Shown here: positions 34,441 to 47,239 of the stretch, one piece after another | How positions within the stretch are numbered: position 1 is the first letter of the stretch | Layout: each line of letters opens with the position of its first letter | Assembly: GCF_963924675.1 (NCBI RefSeq) | Contig: NC_089222.1 | Coordinates: forward strand, 112,483,316-112,547,315 | Reading direction: 5' to 3' | Source: Phocoena phocoena | Lineage: Eukaryota; Chordata; Mammalia; Artiodactyla; Phocoenidae | Length of the DNA stretch: 64,000 nt | The notes under the pieces: model-generated | Seen by the model: only the letters and a program-made list of their open reading frames with translations | Database searches by the model: none | Told to the model about the DNA's origin: nothing | Position numbers and translations under genes: made by a program

Positions 34441-36639
34441 TACCAGCATCATAGAAAAACATTGAGAATAAAATTTTTTTTCCTTAAAAAAATGTAGAAT
34501 TTTTACATTTGTTCCAGCCTACCTGTATATAGAAATGTCTTAGAGATGATAGGTGTCTTGCTTATGGCCTCAGACATTGCTATGAATGAGATAAGACACT
34601 AATCCAGGACTTATTCTATGAATTCACAATTCTTTGAACTATTACTAGGGCTTCCAAAAATCAAACAAAAGTCAGTAATATGAATTTCTAATAATGTGGT
34701 TTTAAATATAATTTTCTCTAAATTAAATGCATTTAAGGACAAAATTCTTGAAAGTGTTTGTATTCTAAAAACAAAATAAAACCCATCAACCCTCAGAATA
34801 TTAAGAAGTTAAATGACACTAGAATTTTTTATGTAAGAAGCAATATATTGTACAAAAATATAATGTAAAAAATTAGAAATTTTATTTTCTAGATTAATAT
34901 TATTAATGTCAAGAAGAGGAGAAATGAAGAAAAAAAGGAAGGTAAAGGAATTTGTTTTATATCTCTCAAATCACCTCTTTGATGTACTCAAATGGAAAAG
35001 GACATCAGAAAGAATCATCGCAAACATTGCTTTTAATTAGCAATTGGCACAGAAATTGTGATGATATATTTATTCCCTAATAAAATATGTATATTATATA
35101 CATATTGTATTCATCTTGCTCATATAAGTGGTTTAGCATTTTGGGCATCAGTAAAGAATTTACCTCATAAATTGTTTCAGTTATTATAATAATTGACCAC
35201 TAGCTTACAGTAAAGTAATTGTTTAGGAGAAACAGATATATTGTTTGCAGCTGTTAATAACCCTAAATGTTCTCATATGATCAATCTCATTAGACCAAAA
35301 AACTTAGCTGAATATTCTGAAGGAAGTAGGTGGCTTTCATAAGATCTAGAAGTCATGTTAGTATAATAACTATTTTTATAACTAAGACATATAGACTCAT
35401 GTGCCTGGAATTAAAATGGAATTAAAGGGCAAATCAAGTTAAACTTGATATCTTAATTTGCAAATACACAGTTGCAGGGGACAGCCTGCATTACTATACC
35501 TGCTTATTATGTTATACTCAGGTTCAGTTAGGTTAAGATATGGTACTCACTGGGAGTTCTAATTCATATTAGAAAAAATGAAAATATTTAATGCTTTCCT
35601 AGTAAATCCATAATAAATCTCAATAAAAAGTAATTTTAAGATGAAGAAGTTTCACAATATATAAACAGGAAATTATAATTATATAAGGATTAAATGAAGG
35701 TAGAATCTCCCAAGTTGTGGGCTTATTTGAAAACTTGCAAAATTAAACTTTAAAAATCGGGATCAGTTTGGTCCAAATAATGTACTGTTGCCAGAACAAT
35801 GAGTACATACCAGATTATAATACTGCAATATGAAGAGAGAGTTTAATCATCTGTAAATGACTAAGACACTATTTGAGCGATTTTTGGCCAGAGATCAGAA
35901 GAGATTCGCTTCTTGATAAGCCTTGATAGTTTACATTCATGGAGCAGTGAGTCATCAGCACTGTAAGAGACAAACATGAGTCATGTCATTTTTCAACAAA
36001 GCCAAGAACATACTAATTTATAGTCTTACTATCAGAGGGAGATTTCTTCAACGTTTGCAAACTCTGAACTATAGAGATTCCTTTCCTACTGTCTTAGGAG
36101 AGGCAAATATTGTGGTTTATCTATTGACAAACTTCACATACAAGATATAGTCAGTATTTTCCTATGAGTGAGGTGACTTGGCAGTCTTTTGTAAACCCCA
36201 AACCATTGACAGTTAGGACATCCTAGTACATCTTTTCGTTTCTCATTTTGATTTCTGAGGGTGGGTTGCAGACAAAAACAGCTTCCTTAATGTCCAATAA
36301 TATTTTTTACGAAGTAGCAAGCATTCACAATCTATCCTGACATAAAACAGGATAGAAATACTTTACAAGTACATTATGCTTACTGATGTGTCATATTAAT
36401 TACCTTGGGATTGACTAGTCCAAGCTTTTTGGGACTATGTTTTCCAAGTTTCAATTTATGTTTACTTCTTAGACAAATTTACATTTCCACAATCATCTCA
36501 TGGAAAATAGCTGAGTCTCACATGCCTGACGTCACTGTGCAAGTTTCTCCAGTAAAGGAAAATAAATCTGGTCTTAGTAAATGTTTATTTTACTTTATAC
36601 AGTGTGCACTGTACTTTATCATTGTCTTCTTAATCAACA
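34441..36639. other. unassigned AT-rich DNA
   Basis: About 2.2 kb without a gene, RNA or confident repeat. The 91-codon plus-strand frame at 36405-36680 shows no family features and overlaps a MIR. Confidence 0.45.
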
Positions 36640-36790
36640 TAGTAGATCTGGAAGAATATATTGATAATGTCCTCATTTAGAGATGAGAAAACCTCAGAGA
36701 TTAAATGAATTCCCCAAGATCAAGCAACCAACGGGGAAATAACTTTAAATCAAACTTCATGCCCAACATCCTATGCACAGTGAATATTTA
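36640..36790 (-). mobile_element. MIR SINE, antisense
   Basis: It has 'tcctcatttagagatgagaa', 'aacctcagagattaaatgaa', 'ttccccaagatcaagcaacc' and 'aactttaaatcaaacttca' in antisense MIR order. Confidence 0.6.
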
Positions 36791-37067
36791 ATTATGTACC
36801 ATTTTAGCACAATTTAATGGTGTGTCACACTACAATTGTGAGCTAGCATAGTCTATTTTTTTAAGAATATGGAGTATTATGTTTATCAACAATGAAAAAA
36901 TACCTATCAAGTACTTACTGTGTAGCATACATCATGTTAAAAGTAAAAACAAAAATAAAACAAAACATTTAAATTAAGAAAATTGAGATTGTTTTCCTAC
37001 AATCATGTACTTTTTCAAAGAGAAATTGAGTAGTATATTCACTATAAAGTTATTACCAGCTTTTTCT

Positions 37068-37105
37068 TCTTCCTTCCTTCCTTCCTTTCTTTCTTTCTTT
37101 CTTTT

Positions 37106-37185
<80 letters not shown>

Positions 37186-37222
37186 TTCTTTCTTTCTTTC
37201 TTTGTTTTGTTTCTTTTTTTCT
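37068..37222. repeat. (CCTT)n/(CTTT)n tetranucleotide tract
   Basis: About 150 bp of nearly pure pyrimidine: four CCTT-like units, then more than thirty TTTC units with two phase breaks (near 37104 and 37183). It yields spurious Ser/Phe-rich (plus) and Lys/Glu-rich (minus) frames. Likely polymorphic. Confidence 0.97.
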
Positions 37223-40200
37223 ACATAGATCAAGCCTGGGACTGATTGCTCTCAATTATCTAGAATAATTTCATGGTCACACAGCCTCTTTTTTCTCCTT
37301 TGTGAAACTTAACTTCCTTCTAATTACTCTATTGTTTTTTCTTCGAATTATGAGATTATTTTCTTTTAATTAATTTTAAAACCTAGCCTTTGGCACTTCC
37401 TTGTCTTTCAATAGTTTCTTGGAGAGAGTGTGGAGAATAAAAGAAGAAGAAGACGAGAGAGAAGAGAATGAAATGAGAAAAAGGGAGAAATGTCAGATTG
37501 CATTAATTTAATGAAAGACTTGAAATAATTGGAGCATAATTTTTTTAAGTAGCTTTAATGCTAAAAAAATACTTTAATCATTCATTTATTTGAAGTATTT
37601 ATTGTCTTTTTTAATAGATCTAGCCCTGATCTTTCTGTGGAGATGGAGTAGTGGATAAATTGATATGATGAAAATTCAGTTGAGCATTTTTTGTAAGTTG
37701 AGAATGCCTGCTGATTATTTAGGGTGTATAGCCCCATACTTAACTACATTCATCTATATGTTCTAAAGTAAAGCTTGAAAATAGTTGTGTCATACATTTC
37801 AAATGAATGTATCTTACTAAACTGTTATTGAATAATAGTAAATGTTTAATTGTCCATTCTAATGTAGAGATTCTTGCTTTGATTTTTTTTCACTTATTTG
37901 CCATTATTACACTAACATTGTGAGAATGAAAGGAGATATCCTTCTCAAACATTGTATTAGTTTGAAAATATTACTATTGTTCCAGAAAAGCATCACCTCC
38001 TAAATGTTAAGCAACTGAGACACTGGAATCTTCGTCACAGATGGCATGTTAATATCCAGACGTAATAAAGTTATGGGCATATATCCTTTGCAGGATATGA
38101 TTATGTGACTATGAATCAAGCACTAGGAACCTACAAGTGCCACCATCTAACTTTCTGAACATTTAATTATAGGAATAATGCTAACAACCTGTTATCCTTT
38201 TATTATCCTTCAGGGCCTTTTCAAGTATGCAGGAAATGTTTTAGATTTGCATATGAATCAGTACATGGTGAGTTACCTGTTTTGTTAGATATTTAAGGGA
38301 AGGTATTTTCAAGAAAATATCTTGGCATATGGTATAACTACTGAATCCATCACAGTGCCACTTTTCATATTGTTTTATGGGCAATGAAACAAGGTGCATT
38401 ATGACTACAGGGAACAATAATTCACCAGAGGTTCTGTTTTTTACTTAGCCTGCACACTAAATTATGAAGGCAGATTGTTTCTTGGTGTTTGCTGAAATTT
38501 ATGGCATGTACATATTTTTCTATAAATGTCCTTTCAACTGAAAAATGTTACATAAAACTCAGGGAGGTTCTTGTTGGGCAGTGGTGGGGGAAGGGTGATA
38601 AATGATTTATACAGAATTCTGATTGATGCTGTTTGAAGCAGTTATAGAAAATGTTTTAATCTGGATTCAACAAATGTGTCAATGAAAATATGATTGGCAT
38701 GGGTAGAGCACAGACAGCTTGCATAACACAAATTTAGAGTCTCTGAGATGTTCTCTTATCTAAATCCTTCCCATCCTGTGCACTCAAGCCCAACATTTTA
38801 ATTGAGCACCCATATTTTTATTCCTCAAAAAGTTATAAGACATAAAGTGCAAACAGTCCCAGGAAAGGCAAATTTACACTTAATTTCACACTACACTGTA
38901 AAGGGTGAAAGCTTTACCTATCTTATAAAATCTAAGCCCTGATAAATCTATCCCAAGAAGTGGTCAATTTTAGTAGATGTTTTGCTGATCAAGCCACTTT
39001 GCATTTAAATTATCAAGAGAAATGAATTAGCGATCAAATTTTCAGATGAAGGCAGGCAGAAAAGAAATAAAGGTTAGAGCCTCAATTTTACCCTTTGATG
39101 ATTTTTCTGGTGCCTTCTCCAATCTAGTTTCCTCTTTACTCAAATATACTCTCCAATAATCAGTTTAACTCATAACTGTAATGGAATATGCATCTAAGAT
39201 ACACAGAATCACTTTGGAGAAATTCCTTGTTTCTTTGTCTTCTATCAAGAATATATAAGTTTTTTCTTACCACATTATACTTTCTTGATTCCTTGCTCCA
39301 AATTGAAATAATTAAAGCTGTTAAAACAAAAAGACCTCTGTCAGTAGGATATAAAACACATTTATTGAATTTTAGAGGATAATCTGGAGAGGAATAAGAA
39401 ATAAAAGCAAACCTTAAAACCTAATAATTGTCAAGTCAATAATTAAAACTTGAGTGTACACTGAAACTTCATCTCTGGAAAACTGTAATATATTTCCCAG
39501 GCTGTGCTGTTTTTAATCTTGGAACAATAAATACACAATATCGAAGGAAAATGACCTAAAGAGAATAACTTATTTGAAAATAAAGTAGTTAATGGGAAAC
39601 CACTTGGAAAACACAGGTTCAAATGAACTAAGTGGGAACTCTAAATATCTAGGAAAGCATGATTTAGGAGATTCTATAGTATTAGCTGTTGTTTTATAGA
39701 ACATTGTGAGTAAACAATTTTCTGGGATCTAGTTTATAGTGTGTAATTTTTTTTAAACTATGACTTTAGATGTAGAAAGATTATATTTTACATTTAATTT
39801 CATAGAAAAAATAAAAATATTCCTTCACAAACTGCAAAAAATAATTCATCAAAAGTTATTTGTGATTGCTGATATTTTTTAACTTCTTAATTTATCAATG
39901 AAGTTATAAAGCATTGGACAATGTATGTTATGACTAGTGCTGCAGAGACAGTAGGTTGACTCAAACAAAACTCACATCTCATATTTCTAAATGGTTTGGT
40001 TAGGAGTTCTCTTCATATACAAAACAGATTGTTTAAGACAACCATAAATAAGTGCTGTTGGTGTCCATTAATATCCACTAATATCTCATATGTCCAGCTA
40101 AAATATGACTTCCTCTATAATGCTGAAAATAGTGATCCACCAAATAATAGCACAACAAATCGCCACCTACTGGAGAAGTAATTTTATTCTATATACTTTA

Positions 40201-41219
40201 TTTCACAGTACTGTGAGGAAATATTAAGGTAATCAGAAAATGTTCTAGGTACACATAAACTATCCTTTCCCTCAGGAAAAAATAAAGCAATAAAACATTC
40301 AAAGAAACAGTTGCTTAGATGACTGGGTTTGCATTCTTGTTTTGTTTCACTATATTTTACCGAATGTGTTGGAAAAATAAAGTGAGATTCATGGCATGAT
40401 TATTCTATAGGATTTTATAATGTATTTTTAAAGACACTATTATTACTATGCAAAGGCATCCTTGCCCAAAGATATAAAATATACTCAGAATTGGTGTCAG
40501 ACTTCTTAACAGATGCTTAGTGTCGGCAGGACTATTAGAAACTTAGTGAAGTTCATGACAAAATTATTCCACATTTAAAAAGAAATTCAATAGTTATTTA
40601 AATGAAAACAGCAAGAATTGCTAATGTTAGGTATTTGGGCTAGGTCTATTTGTTAACATATTTGCATTTACATTAATTTTCCACTAAAGTTAATTTTTGG
40701 CAGTCGTATATCCTTGTGTGGGAAGGGATCTATGAACTGTATTTAGTCATTGATCATTGGTTATGATGTGATATATATTGTAGTATTTTAATTTAGAGTG
40801 AACCTGGTATGATCTAAACCTATGATTTATGTTTTATATCTTCGATGTCATTTTATGAAAAGAATAGTTGTTAAAAGTTTATTATGGAAGAATTGGTATA
40901 TGTGTTTTTCTTTCACTGAATATTAATAGGATGTAAATGGCTCATTTCCATTAAATATACAATTATTCTTTGTTATTACTTGCATTGTACAAGCATGAAA
41001 TCTGTTTGATTCTACTGTAGAGTACTCAGATTTCTGAAAAACATATGTATTTTCTATCCCAACTTGGTAGACTTATAATTCTATTACTGTGAAATTTATC
41101 ATATTTTGTAAATATATTTTGCATCTAGTTTTAATAGGAATGCTTGAAATATTGTCCTTTAGTTAACTTTTGCAAAGATACAATTGTGCTTATCTTTAAC
41201 ATTTTTTGTTTTGAGTCAG
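37223..41219. other. unassigned AT-rich DNA
   Basis: About 4 kb in which I recognise no gene, RNA or repeat with confidence. An A/G-rich patch lies at 37436-37490. Open frames at 39188-39382 and 39996-40181 are short and featureless. The longest stretch of apparently unique sequence in the window. Confidence 0.45.
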
Positions 41220-41855
41220 ATTATTAAAGTTTCATTAAAAATCAGAAAATTTACCCTTTTAGGCATACAGTTATATGAGTTTTAACATTTTTGATTCATG
41301 AAACCATAATTACATAGAATTTCCATTATTGGAAAAAAAGTTTTCTCTTGCCCCTTTGTAGTCAACCATTCCCATTACCTCAACACTTGACAGCCACTAA
41401 TTTGTTTGCTTTTTCCAGAAAGGAATATAAAGGGAGTAATTCTGAATGTAGCTTTTTCAGATCAACTTCTTTCACTTAGCATAATACATTGGAAAATCAT
41501 CCATGTTATTCCTTGTATCAATAATTTCTTTTTTCTTATGGCTGAATAGTATCCCATTATATAGACATACCATAGTTGGTGTATCCATTCATCATCTGAA
41601 GGACATTTGTATTATTTCCACTTTTGACAGTTATGAATATAGCTTCTATAAACACTTGCATGCATGGTTTTGTGTGAAAATAAGTTTTCATTTCTCTTCA
41701 GTAACACTGAAGTGTGTATTATTTGGTTCTATGGTAGATGAATATTTAACTCTGGTAATAAACTGCCTAATGCTAGTCCAAACTGCCTGTACATTTTGCA
41801 TTTCTACCAGTATTTTATGAGAGTTCTCATTATTTTATGAGAGTACTCTGTTGCT
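41220..41855 (-). mobile_element. ancient L1 3' end, antisense
   Basis: It has 'ttttaggcatacagttatat', 'cttctttcacttagcataat', 'ttatggctgaatagtatccc', 'ggtgtatccattcatcatct' and 'ctgcctgtacattttgcatt', the reversed 3' part of an old L1 ORF2 and UTR. Confidence 0.65.
41811..41850. repeat. 20-bp tandem duplication
   Basis: 'tattttatgagagttctcat' is followed directly by 'tattttatgagagtactctg', two 20-bp units that differ near their ends, at the right edge of the old L1. Confidence 0.8.
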
Positions 41856-43629
41856 TGTTACTTAGGGCAGGTATGTGTGTATGCATATGTGCTGGGGGTG
41901 GAAGCATTTTCTCTCTTATCCTCGTCCAACATCAGTTTTAGGCTATCTCTGCATCTGAAGATCACTTTCTCAGTGATTCTGCTCATGGTCAGACTGTGAT
42001 CTTTGGTGAATTTTTTTTTTTTTTTTTTAACGCGGGCCTCTCACTGTTGCGGCCTCTCCCATTGCGGAGCACAGGCTCCGAATGCGCAGGCTCAGCGGCC
42101 ATGGCTCATGGGCCCAGCCGCTCCGCGGCATGTGGGATCCTCCCGGACCAGGGCACGAACCCGTGTCCCCTGCATCGGCAGGTGGACTTTCAACCACTGC
42201 GCCACCAGGGAAGCCCTCTTTGGTGAATTTTATCAGAGAAAGAGTTTTCTTTTCCTCTCCCACCAGCAAAAACCCTTTTATGGTCTGGGCCCACAGCAGA
42301 TACATGCTCTTTTCTAAGCCACAGTGCACCTCTATCTGTGTCCTTGAGGAGACAAGTTACCTTTTCACCACCTGCTTAAGGTAGAATTATCTGGGAAGGA
42401 CTTTTTGCTTTTCCCATAGGGAGCCCCACCACCACCTTCTCCAGGTCTTCACTACTGCTGGAGGCTTTCTCTCATCTCCGACCCTGTGTCCGATCTTTCT
42501 CATGAACAACCAGGGAGTTTGAAACATAAGGATGATTATGACCTTCCCTTGTGTCTGTGGCTTCTATTGTTTTCTGTACTCTTAAATTAAACTACACTTA
42601 GACTTTAGCAATTTGTTAAATTTAGTTGAATTCTTCTTACCTGCTGGTATGTCACCCAGAATCTCTTCTCCCTTATTCTGTCGTATGTGTGCCAGTGCTC
42701 GTATCCTGTTTCCCTTCACAAGTCCCTATCTTTCTTTAGATTTCATGGTACATTTATTTGGTTATTAGGGTGGGAGCAACGCTTTCTCCAGTTTTCTACA
42801 TCCTGGCTGGAAGTAGAACTCCTCCTAGGCAGAAGCATACCTTATAACCTTTCACATAAACATGAATGCTGGACTTCCTCCAATAACTATGACATCACTG
42901 TGGGTCTTGTTTCTGGATGAGTTTACAACAAAAGGGAATAGAACAGGAACTGCCAAGGCTTTTTTTTTAGTGTATGTGATCCTACCAATTCAGAAAGGAA
43001 AAAATATGCCTGAAGATAAAGTATTTTGTAGAGATTGCCTAGGGTTCGGTCTTTCAAACACTTCCCCCAATCCTAGCCCCAGCTCTTTCCTTGTCAATAA
43101 AAGATTTAGGATCAATGCACTGTATGTGAATTTTTGGCCAGTCTGAACTGTATCCTTTTTTATCTGGACATGATATGTTTATCACATTACCTACAATGCC
43201 CATCAGAAACCATCCCAGATCTTTTTTCATTTTAAGCCATTAAAAGGCAATTATAGAGTGCCATAAGAAAATAAACAATCAGTGAATATCACCAGCTTTA
43301 TGAAAGCACTACATTTCAAAAGGAAGAGCCCATCTTGAATAATAAGAGAAACAATTTCCTTGTGTGTGATTTACACTAATTTCTCATTTATGTTAAGGTG
43401 CAATTTAGGATTGCATTTTACCCATGAACCTAGAGCTAAGAAGCAACAATCTTCTATCAGGGAAAAAAATATAGAGATAAAGTCATAATTGCTGAAATAA
43501 AACTACATCAGTTGCCCTGATCATAGTTAGACACTATAGAAAGAGGTTTTGGTAAAATAAAGGTCTAACTTTATACATTCTATCAGGACTAAGAAAATGA
43601 GAAAGTGAATAAGACAGTGGGAAATAACA
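41856..43629. other. unassigned DNA hosting one SINE
   Basis: GC-richer than average from 42230 to 42500. The arrangement resembles an old LTR or L1 5' region, but no termini are visible. Frames at 42687-42920 and 42862-43146 lack any family resemblance. The SINE at 42014-42216 is listed separately. Confidence 0.4.
42014..42216 (-). mobile_element. CHR-type SINE, antisense
   Basis: A full-length antisense SINE: T tail at 42014-42029, 'ccgctccgcggcatgtggga', B-box complement 'gggcacgaacc', and head 'ccaccagggaagcc' at right. The perfect 14-bp duplication tctttggtgaattt lies at 42000-42013 and 42217-42230. Frames at 41996-42384 are SINE artefacts. Confidence 0.95.
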
Positions 43630-46600
43630 TTTGGAAATATTTTCTCCTAGTACACAAGCTGTCTTTTCATTTTGTTGATTGTTTCCTTTGCTGTGCAAAA
43701 GCTTTTAAGTTGAATTAGGTCTCTTTTTTTTTCTTAATTTTTGCTTTTATTTCTTTTGCTTAGGAGACAGATCCAAAAAATATTGCTATGGTTTATGTCA
43801 GAGAGTGTTCTGCCTATGTTTTCTTCTAGGAATTTTATGGTTTCAGGTCTTACATTTAGATGTTTAATCCATTTTGAGTCTATTCTTTATATATGGCATG
43901 AGGAAAAATTCTAATCTCAGTGTTTTACATGTAGCTGTCCTGTTTTTCAAGCACCACTTGTTGAAGAGACTATCTTTTCTCCAAAGTATATTCTTGCCTC
44001 CTTTTTTGTAGATTAATTGATTTATAAGTACATGAGTTTATTTTCGGGCATCCTATTCTGTCCGTTGATCTTTGTGTCTATTTTTGTGGCAGTAACATGC
44101 TGTTTTGATTACTGTAACTTTGTAGCATCTTCTGAATTCTGGGAGGGTGGTGCCTCCCTCTTTGTTCTTTTCTCTCAAGATTGCTTTGGCAATTTGGGGT
44201 CTTTTGTGTTTGCATATGAATTTTAGGACTATTTGTTCTAGTTCTGTGAAAAATGTCATGGGTATTTTTATAGGTGTTGCATAAAATCTGTAGATTGCTT
44301 TGGGTAGTATGGCCATTTTAACAATGTTAATTCTTCCAACCCAAGAACATGGGATACATTTCCATTTCTTTGTATCATCTTCAATTTCCTTTATCAATGT
44401 TTTATAGTTTTCATAGTATAGGTCTTTCACCTTGGTTATGTTTATTCCTAGATAGTTTATTCTTTTTGATGTCATTTTAAATTAGATTTTTTTTTTACAT
44501 TTTCTTTCTGATAGTTCATTATTAGTGTATAGGAAAGCAAGAGATTTCTGAATATTAATCTTGTGTCTTGCCACTTTACTGAATTCATTTATTAGTTCTA
44601 ATAGGTTTTTGTTTTTTGTGGTACACGGGTCTCTCACTGTTGTGGCCTCTCCCATTGTGGAGCACAGGCTCTGGACACGCGGGCTCAGTGGCCACGGATC
44701 ACAAGCCCAGCCGCTCTGTGGCATATGGGATCTTCCCAGACCGGGGCACGAACCCATGTCACCTGCATCGGCAGACAGACTCACAACCAGTGTGCCACCA
44801 GGGAAGCCCTATTAGTTCTAATAGGTTTTTGGTGGAGACTTTAGGATTTTCTAGATAAAGTATCATGTCCTCTGCAAATAGTGACAGTTTTACTTCTTCC
44901 CTTTCAATTTGGATGCTTTTTAATTTCCTTTTCTTGTCTTATTTCTGTGGCTAGAACTTACAATACTGTGTTAAATAGAAGTGGTGAGAGTGTGCATCCT
45001 TGTGTTGTTCCTGGATTTAGAGGAAAGGTTTTCAACTTTTCAGGGTTGAGTATGAGGTTAGCTATAGGTTTGTCATAAATGGCCTTTGTTGTGTTGAGAT
45101 ATTTCCCCTCCATACCCAGGTTGATGAGAGTTTTTATTGTGACTGAATGTTGAATTTTGTCATTTGCTTTATGTGTGTCTATTGAGATGACTGTGTGATT
45201 TTTATCTTTCCTTTGGTTAATCTGGTGTATCACATGGATTGATTTGCAAATGTTAAGCCACATTTGGGCTCCTGGAGTAAATCCAATTTGACCATTGTGT
45301 GAGATCCTTTTTATATATTATTAGATTCAGTTTGCTAATATTTTGTTGAGGAGTTTTGCATCTATATTTATCAAATATGTTTTCCTGTAATTTTTTGTAG
45401 TATTTTTGTCTTGTTTTGATATCAGGGTATTGTTGGCCTTGTTGAATGAATTATGGATTGTTCCTCTTCTTCAATTTTTTGAAATAGTTTGAGAAGTATA
45501 GGTATTATCTCTTAATGTGTTTAGTAGAATTTCCCTGTGAAGCCATCTGGTTCTGGACTTTTGTTTGCTGGGAGTACTTTTATTACAAATTCAACTTCAC
45601 TAGTAGTTCAATTTGTCTGTTTCTTTTTGTTTCATTTGTGGCAGGTTTTATGTTTATGGAAATTTGTCCGTTTCTTCTAGGTTGTCCAATTTGTTGGCAT
45701 GTAACTGCAATATTTGCTTATGACTTTTTGTATCTCTGTGGTGTTATTATTTCTCTTCTTTGATATCTTATTTTGTTTATTTAGGTCATCTCTCTTTTTT
45801 GTGAGTCTGGCTGGAGGCTTGTCAATTTTGTTTATTTTATTGAAAAAAGTCTTTTTGTTTCATTGATCTTTTCTATTGTTTATTTGATTTCTATTTTATT
45901 TTCTCTCTGATCTTTATGATTTTCTTCCTTCTGCTGACTTTGGGCTTTTTTTGTTCTTCTTTTTCTAATTCCTTTAGGTCTTAGGTTGTTTATTTGAGAA
46001 TTTTCTTGCTTCTTAAGGAAGGCCTGTATCACTATAAACTTTCCTGTAACAACTGTTTTTGCAGCATGTCATAGATTTTGGAGTGTTGTGTTTCCATTTT
46101 CATTAGTCTCAATGTATTTTCTGATGTCTTCTTTGATTTTTTCCTAGATCCATTGGTTTTTTAGTAGTATGTTGTCGAATCTCCATGTGTTCGTTCTTTT
46201 CCCATTTTTCTTTCTGTAATTTACTTCTAGTTCCATACCATTGTGGTTGGGAAGAATGCTTCATATAATTTCTATCCTCCAAAATTTGTTGAGACTTATT
46301 TTGTGGTCAAGCATGTGATCTATCCTGGAGAACATCCCATGTGCGCTTAAAAAGAATCTGTATTCCTCTGGTTTGGAATGGAATGTCCTGTGGATATCTG
46401 TTAAGTCCAACTAGTCAATTGTGACATTTAAGTCCACTGTTGCCTTATTGATTTTCTGTCTGGATTGTCTGTCTCTTGATATAAGTGGGGTGTTAAAGTC
46501 CCCTACTGTTATTGTGTTATTGTCAATTTTCCCCTTTACATCTGTTAGTATTTGCTTTATACAGGTATTCCTGTACTAGGTGCAGGAATAAACATATATG

Positions 46601-46924
46601 TTAATGAGCATAATATCCTCTTCTTGTATTGATCCCTTTATCATTGTATAATACCCTCCTTTGTCATTTGTTATAGACTTTGTTTTAAAAATCTGTTTTG
46701 TCTGATATGAGTATTGCTACCCACACTTTTCTGGTTTTTCTTTTTCCTTCCCTTCACTTTCAGTTTGTGTGTGTCTTTTGCTCTGAAATGAGTCTCTTAT
46801 AGGCAGGATAAAGAAGGATCTTGTTTTTTTTTTTTATCAAATAAGCCACACTATGTCTATTGATTGGAGCATTTAGTCCATTGACATTTAAAGCAATAAT
46901 TGATAGTTATGTACTTATTGCCAT
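43630..46924 (-). pseudogene. L1 ORF2 pseudogene (copy C)
   Basis: The start codon is at complement(46922-46924), followed by MAIST, a stop, then LSIIALNVNGLNAPI, the classic start of the endonuclease. Later pieces: RT palm 44958-45263 (ISIDTHKANDKIQH, with the first Asp kept), the second catalytic motif near 44870 reading LFAED instead of LFADD, and thumb 44053-44475 ([15 protein letters not shown]). A SINE at 44612-44809 splits the RT just after the altered motif. Stops and frameshifts abound, and the C-terminus is deleted. Confidence 0.85.
44612..44809 (-). mobile_element. CHR-type SINE inside L1 ORF2, antisense
   Basis: An antisense SINE with head 'ccaccagggaagccc' at right and tail 'gttttttgtgg' at left; the tail is short. 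A perfect 22-bp duplication, starting tattagttctaatagg, lies at 44590-44611 and 44810-44831. Removing the SINE restores continuous L1 sequence, so it is younger than copy C. Frames at 44482-44858 are artefacts of it. Confidence 0.95.
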
Positions 46925-47239
46925 TTTATTACTTATTTTCCAGTTGTTTTTGTAGTTCTTCTCTTTTCATTTCTTCCCTTGTGGTGCAATGAATTTCTTT
47001 AGTAGTATGTTTGTGTTCCTTTCTTTTTAGTTTTTGTGCATCTATTATTGGTTTTGATTTGTGGTTACCATGGGGTTCATATGTTGACCTATAACTATAT
47101 CTACTTGTTTTAAAGTGATAGTCTTTTAAGTTCAAACACATTCTAAAAGATCTACATTTTTTACTCCCCTCACCCACATTTTTTGTTTTTGATGTCATAT
47201 TTTACATGTTCATGTTCACTCCTTAATTTTTTATTGTAA

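Noticed and set aside
36974..37268. Lys/Glu-rich and Ser/Phe-rich open frames as coiled-coil or membrane proteins
   Set aside because: They are translations of the (CTTT)n tract.
41996..42384. GC-rich overlapping frames on both strands as a small gene
   Set aside because: They are translations of an antisense SINE with perfect target-site duplications.
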